A stretch of DNA of 46,832 bases from Bacteroidales bacterium (GTDB lineage: Bacteria > Bacteroidota > Bacteroidia > Bacteroidales > Cfx3-03), in assembly GCA_023251485.1 (NCBI GenBank), contig JAHEYR010000004.1, forward strand, positions 1-46,832, given 5' to 3'. Each line of letters begins with the position of its first letter. The stretch's first letter is position 1. Below the pieces are notes generated by a model. It ran no database searches. It saw only the letters and a list, made by a program, of their open reading frames with translations, and was not told the origin of the DNA. This document shows positions 27,341 through 35,466 of the stretch, piece after piece. The translations under genes were made by a program, and so were the position numbers.

Positions 27341-29110
27341 TTAATCAACGAATACATCATCCTGACGATCGAAATAATGAGTATGTAGTAAGTGATGTGA
27401 TTTATCACTTAACGGTTTTCCCAAAAATTCGTTGTACAGTTGAATAATATATGGGTTCTCATGAGATTTACGGATAGATTTTCCGGCATCTTCACGATAG
27501 ATAGCTTTGGCACGGGCTTTCAATATTGATACATCACCATGGTGATAAGGTTGTCCACCTCCACCAATACATCCACCAGGACAAGCCATAATTTCAATAG
27601 CATGGAATTCGCTCTTACCTGCGCGAACATCTTCGAGCAGTTTACGTGCATTTCCTAAACCATGAGCAATACCAATCTTGAGTTCAAATCCGTCAACATC
27701 AACAGAAGCATAACGAACGTTTTCAAGACCGCGTATTTGTTGGAAGTCAACTTTATCCAGCGTTTTACCGGTCTGAAGCTCATAGGCTGTACGAACAGCT
27801 GCTTCGATAACTCCACCTGTTGTACCAAAGATAACACCGGCACCGGTTGATTCACCCAATGGACGATCAAAATCTTCATCACCCAATGAATTGAAATCGA
27901 TATTTGCTTGTTTGATAAACTGAGCTAACTCGCGGGTTGAAAGTGAGAAGTCAACATCAGGATTGCCATCAACAGCAAACTCATCACGTGAACACTCATA
28001 TTTCTTTGCTACACAAGGCATGATTGAAACAACGACTAAGTCTTCGCGTTTAACTTTGATTTTGTCAGCAAAGTATGTCTTAGCAATTGCACCGAACATC
28101 TGTTGCGGAGAACGAGCGGTTGATGGTACATCCAATAGATCTGAGAAGTTATGTTCGAAGAACTTAACCCATGCAGGGCAGCATGATGTCAGAATTGGAA
28201 GACGTACACTTTTATCACCTGCAAGGAATCCGTTTAAGCGACCCAATAACTCAGCACCTTCTTCCATAATGGTAAGGTCGGCAGCAAAGTCTGTATCGAA
28301 TACATAGTTAAATCCAAGTTTACGTAATGCCGCAGCCATTTTGCCGGTAACGATTGTACCTGGCTCCATGCCAAACTCTTCACCAAGTGCTACACGTACA
28401 GCAGGAGCTGTTTGAACGATAACAGTCTTGGTTGGATCAGCTAATGCATTTATTACCTGACGTGTATGGTCAACTTCAGTTAATGCACCCGTTGGACAAA
28501 CTGAGATACACTGTCCACAATAAGTACAAGGTGAATGATCAAGGTTCATTTCGAAAGCGGGAGCAACAACAGCATCAAAGCCTCTGTTCACTGCAGAAAG
28601 TGCGCCAACAGTCTGAACTTCATTACACATTGTTTCGCAACGACGACACATGATACATTTGTCCATTTCGCGAATGATAGAAGGTGATGTATCGATGCGA
28701 TATGTTGAATGTTCTCCCTGATAAGGAATCTCACGGATGCCTAAACGTTGAGCTAAACTCTGTAAGTCGCAATTGCCACTTTTAGCACAGATCAAGCAAT
28801 CGAAAGGATGATCTGACAGCATTAATTCGAGCACAGTTCTGCGTGCATTTAGTACGCGGATACTGTGTGTATTAACCTTCATTCCAGGGGTAACAGGCGT
28901 TACACATGATGGAGCAAGATTCCTGCGGCCTTCTACTTCAACCACACAGATGCGGCAGCCACCAGGTTTATGCTCAATATGCATGTCGCCCATATTCATG
29001 TAACAAAGGGTAGGTACGTCGACGCCAATCAGTTTGGCGGCTTCTAAAATCGTAGAGCCTTTTTCAACTTCTACGGTTTTACCATCTATGGTGATATTAA
29101 CAAGTTCCAT
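27341..29110 (-). CDS. hydA: [FeFe] hydrogenase catalytic subunit (complex 1)
   Basis: A 589-residue catalytic subunit from the chosen start. An N-terminal [2Fe-2S] domain (about residues 5-80) is followed by a His-ligated cluster segment (SDHPFDCLICAKSGNC), two [4Fe-4S] motifs (CIMCRRCETMC, CTYCGQCISVC) and the H-cluster domain with TSCCPAW, MPCVAKKYE and MACPGGCIGGGGQP. It reduces protons or oxidises H2. I chose the ATG at 29110 because a GAGG sequence (29120-29123) lies nine bases before it; an in-frame ATG at 29125 would add five residues. It follows hydB by about 18 bases. HydE, HydF and HydG maturases are not in the window. Confidence 0.95.
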   Translation of the reverse strand: MELVNITIDGKTVEVEKGSTILEAAKLIGVDVPTLCYMNMGDMHIEHKPGGCRICVVEVEGRRNLAPSCVTPVTPGMKVNTHSIRVLNARRTVLELMLSDHPFDCLICAKSGNCDLQSLAQRLGIREIPYQGEHSTYRIDTSPSIIREMDKCIMCRRCETMCNEVQTVGALSAVNRGFDAVVAPAFEMNLDHSPCTYCGQCISVCPTGALTEVDHTRQVINALADPTKTVIVQTAPAVRVALGEEFGMEPGTIVTGKMAAALRKLGFNYVFDTDFAADLTIMEEGAELLGRLNGFLAGDKSVRLPILTSCCPAWVKFFEHNFSDLLDVPSTARSPQQMFGAIAKTYFADKIKVKREDLVVVSIMPCVAKKYECSRDEFAVDGNPDVDFSLSTRELAQFIKQANIDFNSLGDEDFDRPLGESTGAGVIFGTTGGVIEAAVRTAYELQTGKTLDKVDFQQIRGLENVRYASVDVDGFELKIGIAHGLGNARKLLEDVRAGKSEFHAIEIMACPGGCIGGGGQPYHHGDVSILKARAKAIYREDAGKSIRKSHENPYIIQLYNEFLGKPLSDKSHHLLHTHYFDRQDDVFVD

Positions 29111-29128
29111 TCTCTGATTCCTCATTCA

Positions 29129-30922
29129 TTAATTAATAAAGATTGCATCGAATTTACATTTTTCATAGCAAGCACCACACTTGATACAAATTGCTGTATC
29201 AATCGTATGTGGTTTTTTGCGCTCACCTGAAATAGCATTAACCGGACAAACGCGTGCACAAGCAGTACAGCCTACACATGCTTCCTGGTTAATAACATAT
29301 TGCATCAATGCTTTACATTGTCCTGCAGGGCACTTATGGTCTTTTATGTGAGCAAGGTACTCATCATAGAAGTTGTCAAGGGTAGAAAGTACAGGGTTAG
29401 GCGAAGTCTGACCCAAACCGCATAACGAAGTGTCACGAATGACATTACTTAGATTGCGCAGTTTGTCGATATCTTCCATCGTTCCGTTACCCTGGGTGAT
29501 CTTATCAAGAATTTCGTACAGACGTTTGTTACCGACGCGGCATGGGGTACACTTACCACATGATTCCTCAACAGTGAAGTCTAGATAATACTTGGCAATA
29601 GAAACCATACAATCGTCTTCGTCCATAACAATCATACCACCCGATCCCATCATGGAACCCGAAGCAATTAAGTTATCATAGTCGATAGGTGTATCTAAAT
29701 GTTTTTCAGTTAAACAACCGCCAGAAGGTCCACCGGTCTGAACTGCTTTAAACTTCTTACCGTCTTTGATACCACCGCCGATTTCGAAAATAATTTCGCG
29801 AAGTGTAGTTCCCATTGGAACTTCAATCAAACCAACATTGTTGATTTTTCCGGCAAGTGCAAAAACTTTTGTGCCTTTTGACTTTTCAGTTCCCAGACTT
29901 GCAAACCATTTAGCACCTTTGTTGATGATAACAGGGATGTTGGCAAAAGTTTCAACGTTATTTACATTACTTGGTTTTCCAAGATAACCTTTTTCAGCAG
30001 GGAATGGAGGTTTAACCGTAGGTTCTCCACGAAGACCTTCCATAGAGTGAATCAATGCAGTTTCTTCACCGCAAACAAATGCACCAGCACCATAACGAAG
30101 TTCAAGGTCGAAAGCAAAGCCTGTTCCCAGGATATCTTCGCCAAGCAGACCATATTCACGAGATTGGTCGATAGCGATTTTCAAACGCTCAATGGCCAAT
30201 GGATATTCAGCACGGATATAAACCAAACCTTTTGTTGCGCCCATGCAATAACCGCAAATCGCCATTGCTTCAATAACAGAGTGTGGGTCGCCTTCTAAAA
30301 CCGAACGATCCATGAATGCACCTGGATCACCTTCATCAGCATTACAAACTACATATTTTTGATCAGCAGCATTTTTGCTGGCAATCTCCCATTTTAAACC
30401 GGTAGGGAAACCTGCACCACCACGTCCACGAAGACCAGAGGCTTTTATTTCATCAATTACTTCCTGAGGTTTCATATTCGTAATACATTTCGCTAAGGCT
30501 TCGTAACCATCACGTGAAATGTACTCATCAATGTTTTCAGGGTTTATGAAACCGCAGTTGCGCAAAGCAATACGGATTTGCTTCTTATAGAAGCCCATGT
30601 GTTTTGAATCAGCAACATGTTCTTTATTTTCAGGATCTAAATAAAGTAAACGGTTTACTTTACGACCTTTAATAACATGTTCAGCAACGATTTCTTTTGC
30701 ATCTTCCGGCTTTACCTGAGTATAGAAAGTATTATCAGGCATAACCTTTACGATAGGTCCCTTTTCGCAAAAACCAAAACATCCGGTTTTTACAACTTGG
30801 ACCTCACCATCGAGATTATTCTCAGCTAAGGTGCTTTGCAGATTTTCAAGAATTGCATCGCTTTCGGAAGCCCGGCAACCGGTACCACCGCATACAAGAA
30901 GATGCATTTTGTATTTTTCCAT
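29129..30922 (-). CDS. hydB: [FeFe] hydrogenase NuoF-like flavin subunit (complex 1)
   Basis: A 597-residue subunit with three parts. Residues 1-95 are a thioredoxin-like [2Fe-2S] domain (CGGTGCRAS and GCFGFCEKGP). Next comes the NuoF core with NADH and FMN sites (GRGGAGFPTGLKW, CNADEGDPGAFMDR) and a [4Fe-4S] site (ESCGKCTPCRVG). Residues about 540-597 hold two [4Fe-4S] motifs (CVGCTACARVCP, CIKCGACYEKC). This is the architecture of HydB in electron-bifurcating hydrogenases, which couple NADH and reduced ferredoxin oxidation to H2 formation; bifurcation here is inferred. It has a strong AGGAGG site eight bases before the ATG. Confidence 0.93.
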   Translation of the reverse strand: MEKYKMHLLVCGGTGCRASESDAILENLQSTLAENNLDGEVQVVKTGCFGFCEKGPIVKVMPDNTFYTQVKPEDAKEIVAEHVIKGRKVNRLLYLDPENKEHVADSKHMGFYKKQIRIALRNCGFINPENIDEYISRDGYEALAKCITNMKPQEVIDEIKASGLRGRGGAGFPTGLKWEIASKNAADQKYVVCNADEGDPGAFMDRSVLEGDPHSVIEAMAICGYCMGATKGLVYIRAEYPLAIERLKIAIDQSREYGLLGEDILGTGFAFDLELRYGAGAFVCGEETALIHSMEGLRGEPTVKPPFPAEKGYLGKPSNVNNVETFANIPVIINKGAKWFASLGTEKSKGTKVFALAGKINNVGLIEVPMGTTLREIIFEIGGGIKDGKKFKAVQTGGPSGGCLTEKHLDTPIDYDNLIASGSMMGSGGMIVMDEDDCMVSIAKYYLDFTVEESCGKCTPCRVGNKRLYEILDKITQGNGTMEDIDKLRNLSNVIRDTSLCGLGQTSPNPVLSTLDNFYDEYLAHIKDHKCPAGQCKALMQYVINQEACVGCTACARVCPVNAISGERKKPHTIDTAICIKCGACYEKCKFDAIFIN

Positions 30923-30939
30923 CCGTAGATCCTCCTAAA

Positions 30940-31338
30940 TTATTGTTTTTCGATGGTTTCGTAGTTAACAGGAATGATTCCGTCAACTAATTCTCCGTTC
31001 TTAACATACTTCTCGATAATTGTATCAGCTTTTTGGATATTTACATATCCGAAAACGATAGGCTCTTTACCAGGAACGGTTACTTCAATTGTAGGCTCTG
31101 CATAGCAATAACCCATACAACCTGTCTGGGTCACTACGGCATCAATGCCTCTTTTTTCAAATTCTTCAATCATGAAGTCCATAACCTGTTTTGCACCAGA
31201 TGCAATTCCGCAAGTAGCCATGGCAACCTTCACCTGAACTATTTTCTCGGGATGTTCACTTTTTTCCCGCAAGTCCAGCTTCGACTGAAGCTCTGATTTG
31301 ATTTTCTTCAAATCAGCAAGCGATTTAACTTTAACCAT
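30940..31338 (-). CDS. Ferredoxin-like [2Fe-2S] subunit (HndB-like)
   Basis: A 132-residue protein with a thioredoxin-like [2Fe-2S] fold: cysteines in MATCGIASGAKQV and TGCMGYCYAEP. The first 25 residues form a charged helix. It resembles the HndB subunit of tetrameric NADP-linked [FeFe] hydrogenases of Desulfovibrio, and similar small genes beside bifurcating hydrogenases. It starts the structural genes of complex 1, 17 bases before hydB, and has a strong AGGAGG site (31348-31353) nine bases before its ATG. It could make complex 1 a four-subunit enzyme. Confidence 0.85.
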   Translation of the reverse strand: MVKVKSLADLKKIKSELQSKLDLREKSEHPEKIVQVKVAMATCGIASGAKQVMDFMIEEFEKRGIDAVVTQTGCMGYCYAEPTIEVTVPGKEPIVFGYVNIQKADTIIEKYVKNGELVDGIIPVNYETIEKQ

Positions 31339-31393
31339 TTTAATTAACCTCCTAAGGATTTTATTTGATTGATTGAGTTTTTTTGTTTTTGTT

Positions 31394-31401
31394 CAAATTT
31401 A
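31394..31401 (-). promoter_or_regulatory. Possible internal promoter before the complex 1 structural genes
   Basis: The minus strand reads TAAATTTG, matching TAnnTTTG, in the 88-base gap between the ATPase gene and the HndB-like gene. No -33 element is clear. Confidence 0.35.
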
Positions 31402-31426
31402 GTTAAAAACCAAATATTTAAGTCGT

Positions 31427-31972
31427 TTATATTGCTTTTATTTCCAATAAATTTTCATGAATCATCTCCTTCAGATATTTGATAATATGAATGTCGTTGA
31501 TTGCAACATCATCAAGGGCTTCCTTGATTTCACGCGTGTCAAAGACATAAATTTCATCGTTTACCTGATGCGAATAGACAAATTCGATAAGGGGATTAGC
31601 TGATACCAGAATGGTGATCACCCCGGCGATATCACCGATAGGGAGTCGATCGATATTGTCATACACAAAAAATGCTTCAACTTCTGTCCCTTTTCCCACT
31701 TCAGAGCTGATCTTTAGGTATCCACCTGTCCGTTCAGCGTTCATCTTTAAAAGCGGTAATCCAAGACCTACCTTGCGTGTTGTTCGCGAAGTGGTATATG
31801 GATCGGTAACTTTGTCAACCATCTCTTTCGGAATTCCTTTGCCATTATCCTTTATGAGAAGACGATAGCTGTTTTCGAGCGGCTTTTCTTCAATGATGAT
31901 ATCAATGAAGGTGGCTTTTGCCGAAATTGAATTCTGAACAATATCAAGTATGTGTAGTGATAGGTCTTTCAT
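31427..31972 (-). CDS. GHKL ATPase (histidine-kinase-type) without kinase core
   Basis: A 181-residue protein whose first 115 residues form a GHKL ATP-binding domain: N box DIVQNSISA, G1 box DNGKGIP, G2 box VGLGLPLL and GKGTEVEAFF. There is no dimerisation or phospho-acceptor histidine domain, so it is closer to stand-alone anti-sigma or serine-kinase ATPases than to a sensor kinase. The C-terminal 65 residues are of unknown fold. It overlaps the PHP gene by four bases (ATGA), showing translational coupling. Similar ATPases are known next to clostridial and Thermotoga [FeFe] hydrogenase genes. Its target is unknown. Confidence 0.8.
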   Translation of the reverse strand: MKDLSLHILDIVQNSISAKATFIDIIIEEKPLENSYRLLIKDNGKGIPKEMVDKVTDPYTTSRTTRKVGLGLPLLKMNAERTGGYLKISSEVGKGTEVEAFFVYDNIDRLPIGDIAGVITILVSANPLIEFVYSHQVNDEIYVFDTREIKEALDDVAINDIHIIKYLKEMIHENLLEIKAI

Positions 31973-32709
31973 TCTGTTATTACTTTCCTGTTATCGATAC
32001 CCTTTAAGGCTTTTACAACTTCTGCGAAGCTTAGTGCTTCCATTTCAAAAATGGTAAATACCTCTCCGATTAATTCCGGAATATGGGCATCAGAACTCTT
32101 GATAAATACGTTACTCTTCAGGTATTTGTTTTTTAAAAGAAACCCCTCTTTACTTACATGTTTAGATATCTCGAGCGCATCAGTCTTTAAGTCCATTGGG
32201 ATGAATCCTAGTTGACTGATGATACTGTTTTTACCTTTGTTTACATGTGCTGGAATAAAAATCCCATTTAAGGCGTGTACCTTTTCTTCAATTTTGTCGA
32301 TCGACTGATCTAATGCAGAGATCAGTAATCGCTCCTCCTCATAACAAATTTCATCCTCTTCATCTACAGCAACCTGATATCCAAAAAGATCCGGATCGTT
32401 TTTAATATCAGGCAGGTGGGTGTCAAGATATTCCTGAAAATTGTTTAACGCTTCATCTGTTTCAAAGAACGCCAGGCAGTGTGCCTCTTCTTTTGTTGTT
32501 ACTTCGGCACCGCAAAGAACAAAAATGCCCTCACGTTTACCTAGTTCTTGTATTACTGCACACTGTCGTGTTGAATTGTGATCGGTAATTCCAATCAAGT
32601 CGAGCTGTTTGTTTTTTGCAGCACGTATTATGTTTGTTGGACTCATCTCCAAATCCCCACATGGTGATAAAACCGTGTGAATATGAAGGTCGGCCCTAAA
32701 CTGGTTCAT
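31969..32709 (-). CDS. PHP-domain metal-dependent hydrolase in the hydrogenase operon
   Basis: A 246-residue PHP protein with a full metal site: DLHIHTVLS at the N-terminus, DHNSTRQ, GAEVTT, AHVNKGKN and SSDAHIPE. PHP proteins hydrolyse phosphate esters, and this type is annotated as a phosphoesterase. It lies in the signalling module of the hydrogenase operon, overlapping the downstream ATPase gene by four bases and two bases after the DRTGG gene. It could turn over a small phosphorylated or nucleotide signal, which is speculation. It is not similar in detail to the PHP protein at 11411. Confidence 0.82.
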   Translation of the reverse strand: MNQFRADLHIHTVLSPCGDLEMSPTNIIRAAKNKQLDLIGITDHNSTRQCAVIQELGKREGIFVLCGAEVTTKEEAHCLAFFETDEALNNFQEYLDTHLPDIKNDPDLFGYQVAVDEEDEICYEEERLLISALDQSIDKIEEKVHALNGIFIPAHVNKGKNSIISQLGFIPMDLKTDALEISKHVSKEGFLLKNKYLKSNVFIKSSDAHIPELIGEVFTIFEMEALSFAEVVKALKGIDNRKVITE

Positions 32710-32711
32710 GA

Positions 32712-33047
32712 TTACTGATTCAGCAAATTATAGATCTTGCCCGAAATCTCAAAAGCCTCTTCGTTGGTTCCTAGAATTGCTATGCCTTCTTCTTCGCTTT
32801 GAGCAATGCAATCTGTCTCGGGTTCAAAGTCCTTCACCAGAATAATAGCTGATAAATCTTTTAGCGAAGCAATTGCCATGACGTTTTTGTGGGTTTGAAG
32901 AGTGATCCAGAGTTGTCCGGCGTCAGCATGTCCCATCACATCGCTCAAGAGGTCGGAAGTGTATCCTCCTTCAATCTCACGGTCAAGGCCTTCTTTTCCA
33001 CTAAAAACTTTTAGTCCTAGTTTCTCAACAAGTTCACTAACTTTCAT
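32712..33047 (-). CDS. DRTGG-domain protein 2
   Basis: A 111-residue protein consisting of one DRTGG domain, with the DREIEGGYTSDLLSDVMG segment near residue 23. DRTGG domains occur in phosphotransacetylases and beside CBS domains and may bind a nucleotide or acyl-phosphate ligand. It is a paralogue of the protein at 34898 (both begin MKV and share the SDL-SDV pattern). The stop lies two bases before the PHP start, indicating tight coupling. Its role in hydrogenase regulation is inferred from position only. Confidence 0.75.
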   Translation of the reverse strand: MKVSELVEKLGLKVFSGKEGLDREIEGGYTSDLLSDVMGHADAGQLWITLQTHKNVMAIASLKDLSAIILVKDFEPETDCIAQSEEEGIAILGTNEEAFEISGKIYNLLNQ

Positions 33048-33085
33048 GCGGTTTCTTTTTTAATGCTTTTATTATCATTCATTTC

Positions 33086-34456
33086 TTACTCAAACCTTGA
33101 GTAAGGATTCATTCGTTCGTCACCCCAGATGTCTTTCATGATCTTCACCGTGTCCGACTGAGAAAGTGATCCTCTTTGTTCATAGATCTTCTGAACAAAG
33201 ATACAATCAGTTAAATGGGCTTTCTCCTGAACGATGTCTTCAGACAGCGCCTGACATGAAGGAGCACCACATACACCACAATCTACACGAGGCAATAGCT
33301 TGAGCAATTCGTTGAATTGGTTCATCTTCTTCATCGCCTTGCTCATGTCGTCATCAAATTTGTGCATTGAGCGTGGGTAGACCTTTGTTAGATTGATATC
33401 CTTTTGCAGATCCTCTTTGTACGAAGTAATTGGTTTCTCTTCAGGCTTTCCCGGATCGTCTCCCTTATGCTTTCTTACGTCTGCTCTTCTATGGAGCCTG
33501 TTGGTAGTAAGAAAACGGTTTCCATTGGCTAAGACGCCGCCGGCACAGCTCTGATCGCAAGCACGGAGCTCGAGAAAATCGATGTCGGTGATCTCTTCGT
33601 TTTCAACCTTTTCAAGAAATTCAATTACGTTGTGGATCTCATCGATGGCCAGACAATGTCCTTTCACCAGTGCCGCTTCGCCCCCTGTAAGACTCCAGGT
33701 AATCGAATAACTGGATAGGGGACGGATACCGGGTACATCAAAATTGTGAGAGCCACCTTTTTTGATAATGCGATATACTTTATTGTATAACACATCCATA
33801 TTGATAACCCCGTTGATGATAGACGTCTCTTCACCAACGGGGCTCTTTATGGCTGCTATTTTAGCAGCGCACGGGGTTACATAAAAGATCCCGATTTCAT
33901 CTTCAGTAGCACCCTGGTCAATCATTCTTTTCCGATAATAATGAGCTGCAATATCCAACGGAGGACGGAGTAATACAATATTATCGGTAAGTGACGGAAA
34001 CTTAACCTGAATCAGGCGAATGACTGCAGGGCAAAAAGAAGAAATTAACGGACGGAGGTTTTCATTTGCTTTTGTGTACTTGTTCAGGGCGTCACGGAGT
34101 ATTTCAACCCCCTGTTCAACTTCAAAAACATGTGTGAAACCGAGGTCTTTTATCCCGGCGAATATTTGAGTGGCTGTTATATCTTCAGGGAACTGCCCCA
34201 TGAAAATAGCTGGAATCAATGCTATGCGAGAGGTATAATCAAAAATCTTATTAAAATCGTCGTCTTCTATTGTAATGGCTTCAACCGGGCATACCCTGTA
34301 GCACTCTCCGCAATCGACACATCGATTCGGATCGAGTTTCGACTTTCCACCCCTTACACGAATTGCCTCTGTAGGGCAGACACTCATGCAATGAGAGCAC
34401 CCTATGCAGACCTCTTCTCTAAAGTTAAGCGCGTGATGAAAGTATTGGTTATCCAT
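33086..34456 (-). CDS. Divergent [FeFe]-hydrogenase-like protein (sensor type)
   Basis: A 456-residue protein with two N-terminal [4Fe-4S] motifs (CIGCSHCMSVCP, CVDCGECYRVCP), a shortened H-cluster-type domain (about residues 70-320) and a C-terminal [4Fe-4S] motif (CGVCGAPSC, then a distant Cys in LTDCIF). The H-cluster loops are degenerate: SFCPAVI, TPCAAKI and RACDQSCAGGVLANG. The cysteines that could hold the cubane remain, but the usual MPCxxKxxE and GGGQP surroundings are gone. It has no PAS or kinase domain. Such proteins accompany bifurcating hydrogenases in Thermotoga and clostridia and are thought to sense H2 or redox state. It probably works with the adjacent ATPases and DRTGG proteins. 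Confidence 0.8.
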   Translation of the reverse strand: MDNQYFHHALNFREEVCIGCSHCMSVCPTEAIRVRGGKSKLDPNRCVDCGECYRVCPVEAITIEDDDFNKIFDYTSRIALIPAIFMGQFPEDITATQIFAGIKDLGFTHVFEVEQGVEILRDALNKYTKANENLRPLISSFCPAVIRLIQVKFPSLTDNIVLLRPPLDIAAHYYRKRMIDQGATEDEIGIFYVTPCAAKIAAIKSPVGEETSIINGVINMDVLYNKVYRIIKKGGSHNFDVPGIRPLSSYSITWSLTGGEAALVKGHCLAIDEIHNVIEFLEKVENEEITDIDFLELRACDQSCAGGVLANGNRFLTTNRLHRRADVRKHKGDDPGKPEEKPITSYKEDLQKDINLTKVYPRSMHKFDDDMSKAMKKMNQFNELLKLLPRVDCGVCGAPSCQALSEDIVQEKAHLTDCIFVQKIYEQRGSLSQSDTVKIMKDIWGDERMNPYSRFE

Positions 34457-34468
34457 TTATGTTGTAAA

Positions 34469-34885
34469 TCAATTCTTTAAAAAGAACTCAATTTCTACTG
34501 TAGTTCCTTTTCCCACTTCGCTGCGGATCCTCAGATTATCTGCATTCGACTGGATATTAGGCAACCCCATCCCAGCTCCAAATCCCATCTCTCTGACCTC
34601 TGGCGATGCTGTGGAATATCCTTTTTGCATGGCCAATTCAATATCCGGTATACCCGGCCCTTCATCGGTGAGATTGATATATATACGTTCGGTATCCAGA
34701 TCAATCTTAATAACCCCATTATAGGCGTGGGCAACAATGTTTACTTCAGCTTCGTAAAGAGCAACTACAGTCCTTTTAATTAATATAGGATCAACATTCA
34801 ACTGTTTTAAAACCTTCTTAAACAGACTTGATGCTGTTCCAGCTTTCGAGAAATTTCCCCCTTCAATCAGATATTCAAAATGCAT
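34469..34885 (-). CDS. Small GHKL ATPase, anti-sigma/RsbT-like
   Basis: A 138-residue stand-alone ATPase domain of the RsbW/RsbT type: N box LYEAEVNIVAHA, G1 box DEGPGIPDIE, and the G2 region FGAGMGLPNIQ followed by GKGTTVEIEFF. Family members phosphorylate partner proteins on serine or threonine or act as anti-sigma factors. It lies 12 bases upstream of the hydrogenase-like sensor gene and 12 bases after the DRTGG gene. With the other ATPase at 31427 the module holds two such proteins, and the sensor is a plausible partner. Confidence 0.82.
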   Translation of the reverse strand: MHFEYLIEGGNFSKAGTASSLFKKVLKQLNVDPILIKRTVVALYEAEVNIVAHAYNGVIKIDLDTERIYINLTDEGPGIPDIELAMQKGYSTASPEVREMGFGAGMGLPNIQSNADNLRIRSEVGKGTTVEIEFFLKN

Positions 34886-34897
34886 TTACTGGTGTGG

Positions 34898-35242
34898 TTA
34901 GTAGATGGGTTCAAGTCCTGCCTGATAAAGTATTCCGCTTGCTTTAAACATAGAATATGGACATTCAATCAATATCATGTCGTTTTCAGCAGCCAACTCT
35001 AGCATATCAGGGTTCACTTTTTTATTCCGAACAAAAATGATTGTGCTGATGTCCGACATCTCTGCCGTACGTATCGTTTGTACGTTACCTAAACCGGTCA
35101 TCAACAATAAATCATCCGACTTCAAAGTTAATACATCGCTCATTAAATCCGATGCAAAAACACTGTTAACGTTTCGATCTAGTAAATCTTGGCCACATAC
35201 AACCTTACCATCCAGTAATTCAGCAATTTGTTCAACTTTCAT
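34898..35242 (-). CDS. DRTGG-domain protein 1
   Basis: A 114-residue DRTGG protein (DRNVNSVFASDLMSDVLTL), first gene of the second hydrogenase transcription unit. I chose the ATG at 35242 (MKVEQIAELLDG), which aligns with the start of the paralogue at 32712. The longer frame from 35296 would begin about where transcription itself starts. An AGAGAGA sequence precedes the chosen ATG. Ligand and partner are unknown. Confidence 0.75.
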   Translation of the reverse strand: MKVEQIAELLDGKVVCGQDLLDRNVNSVFASDLMSDVLTLKSDDLLLMTGLGNVQTIRTAEMSDISTIIFVRNKKVNPDMLELAAENDMILIECPYSMFKASGILYQAGLEPIY

Positions 35243-35298
35243 TCTCTCTGATTTATTCACCGTCACTTTAAAAATCTTCAATTGACGAAATTTCATTA

Positions 35299-35325
35299 CA
35301 AAAGTACTTTAAAAAGAAAAATCAA
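35299..35325 (-). promoter_or_regulatory. Promoter of hydrogenase transcription unit 2
   Basis: On the minus strand TACTTTTG (35306-35299) matches TAnnTTTG, with TTG (35325-35323) 16 bases upstream, a little short. The transcript would have a leader of about 50 bases. Confidence 0.5.
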
Positions 35326-35326
35326 T

Positions 35327-35361
35327 CTGTGAATAGAATAACAATGTGAATAAAATAACAA
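35327..35361. promoter_or_regulatory. Two tandem Rex-like sites before transcription unit 2
   Basis: The minus strand carries TTGTTATTTTATTCACAT (35361-35344) and TTGTTATTCTATTCACAG (35344-35327). Each matches 12 of 14 informative positions of the Rex pattern TTGT(G/T)AAnnnnTT(C/A)ACAA. They lie directly upstream of the -33 region. Confidence 0.5.
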
Positions 35362-35413
35362 AATTTATAATTGATCTAAATAGGACTTTTGTGATGAAAA
35401 TTTGTAGTAAAGT

Positions 35414-35445
35414 GAAGAGGCCACCCAAAATCGGGTAGCCTCTTC
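35414..35445 (-). terminator. Hairpin after the second hydrogenase operon
   Basis: GAAGAGGC (35414-35421) pairs with GCCTCTTC (35438-35445) and, past one mismatch, ACCC with GGGT. It follows the HydA2 stop by 21 bases. The T tract on the minus strand is weak, so some readthrough into the signalling module is possible. Confidence 0.6.
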
Positions 35446-35466
35446 GCTAATTTAATAGTGGAAAAC

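Noticed and set aside
35243-35296. Longer start for DRTGG protein 1
   Set aside because: The extra 18 codons begin at the predicted transcription start, and the paralogue begins at the later methionine.
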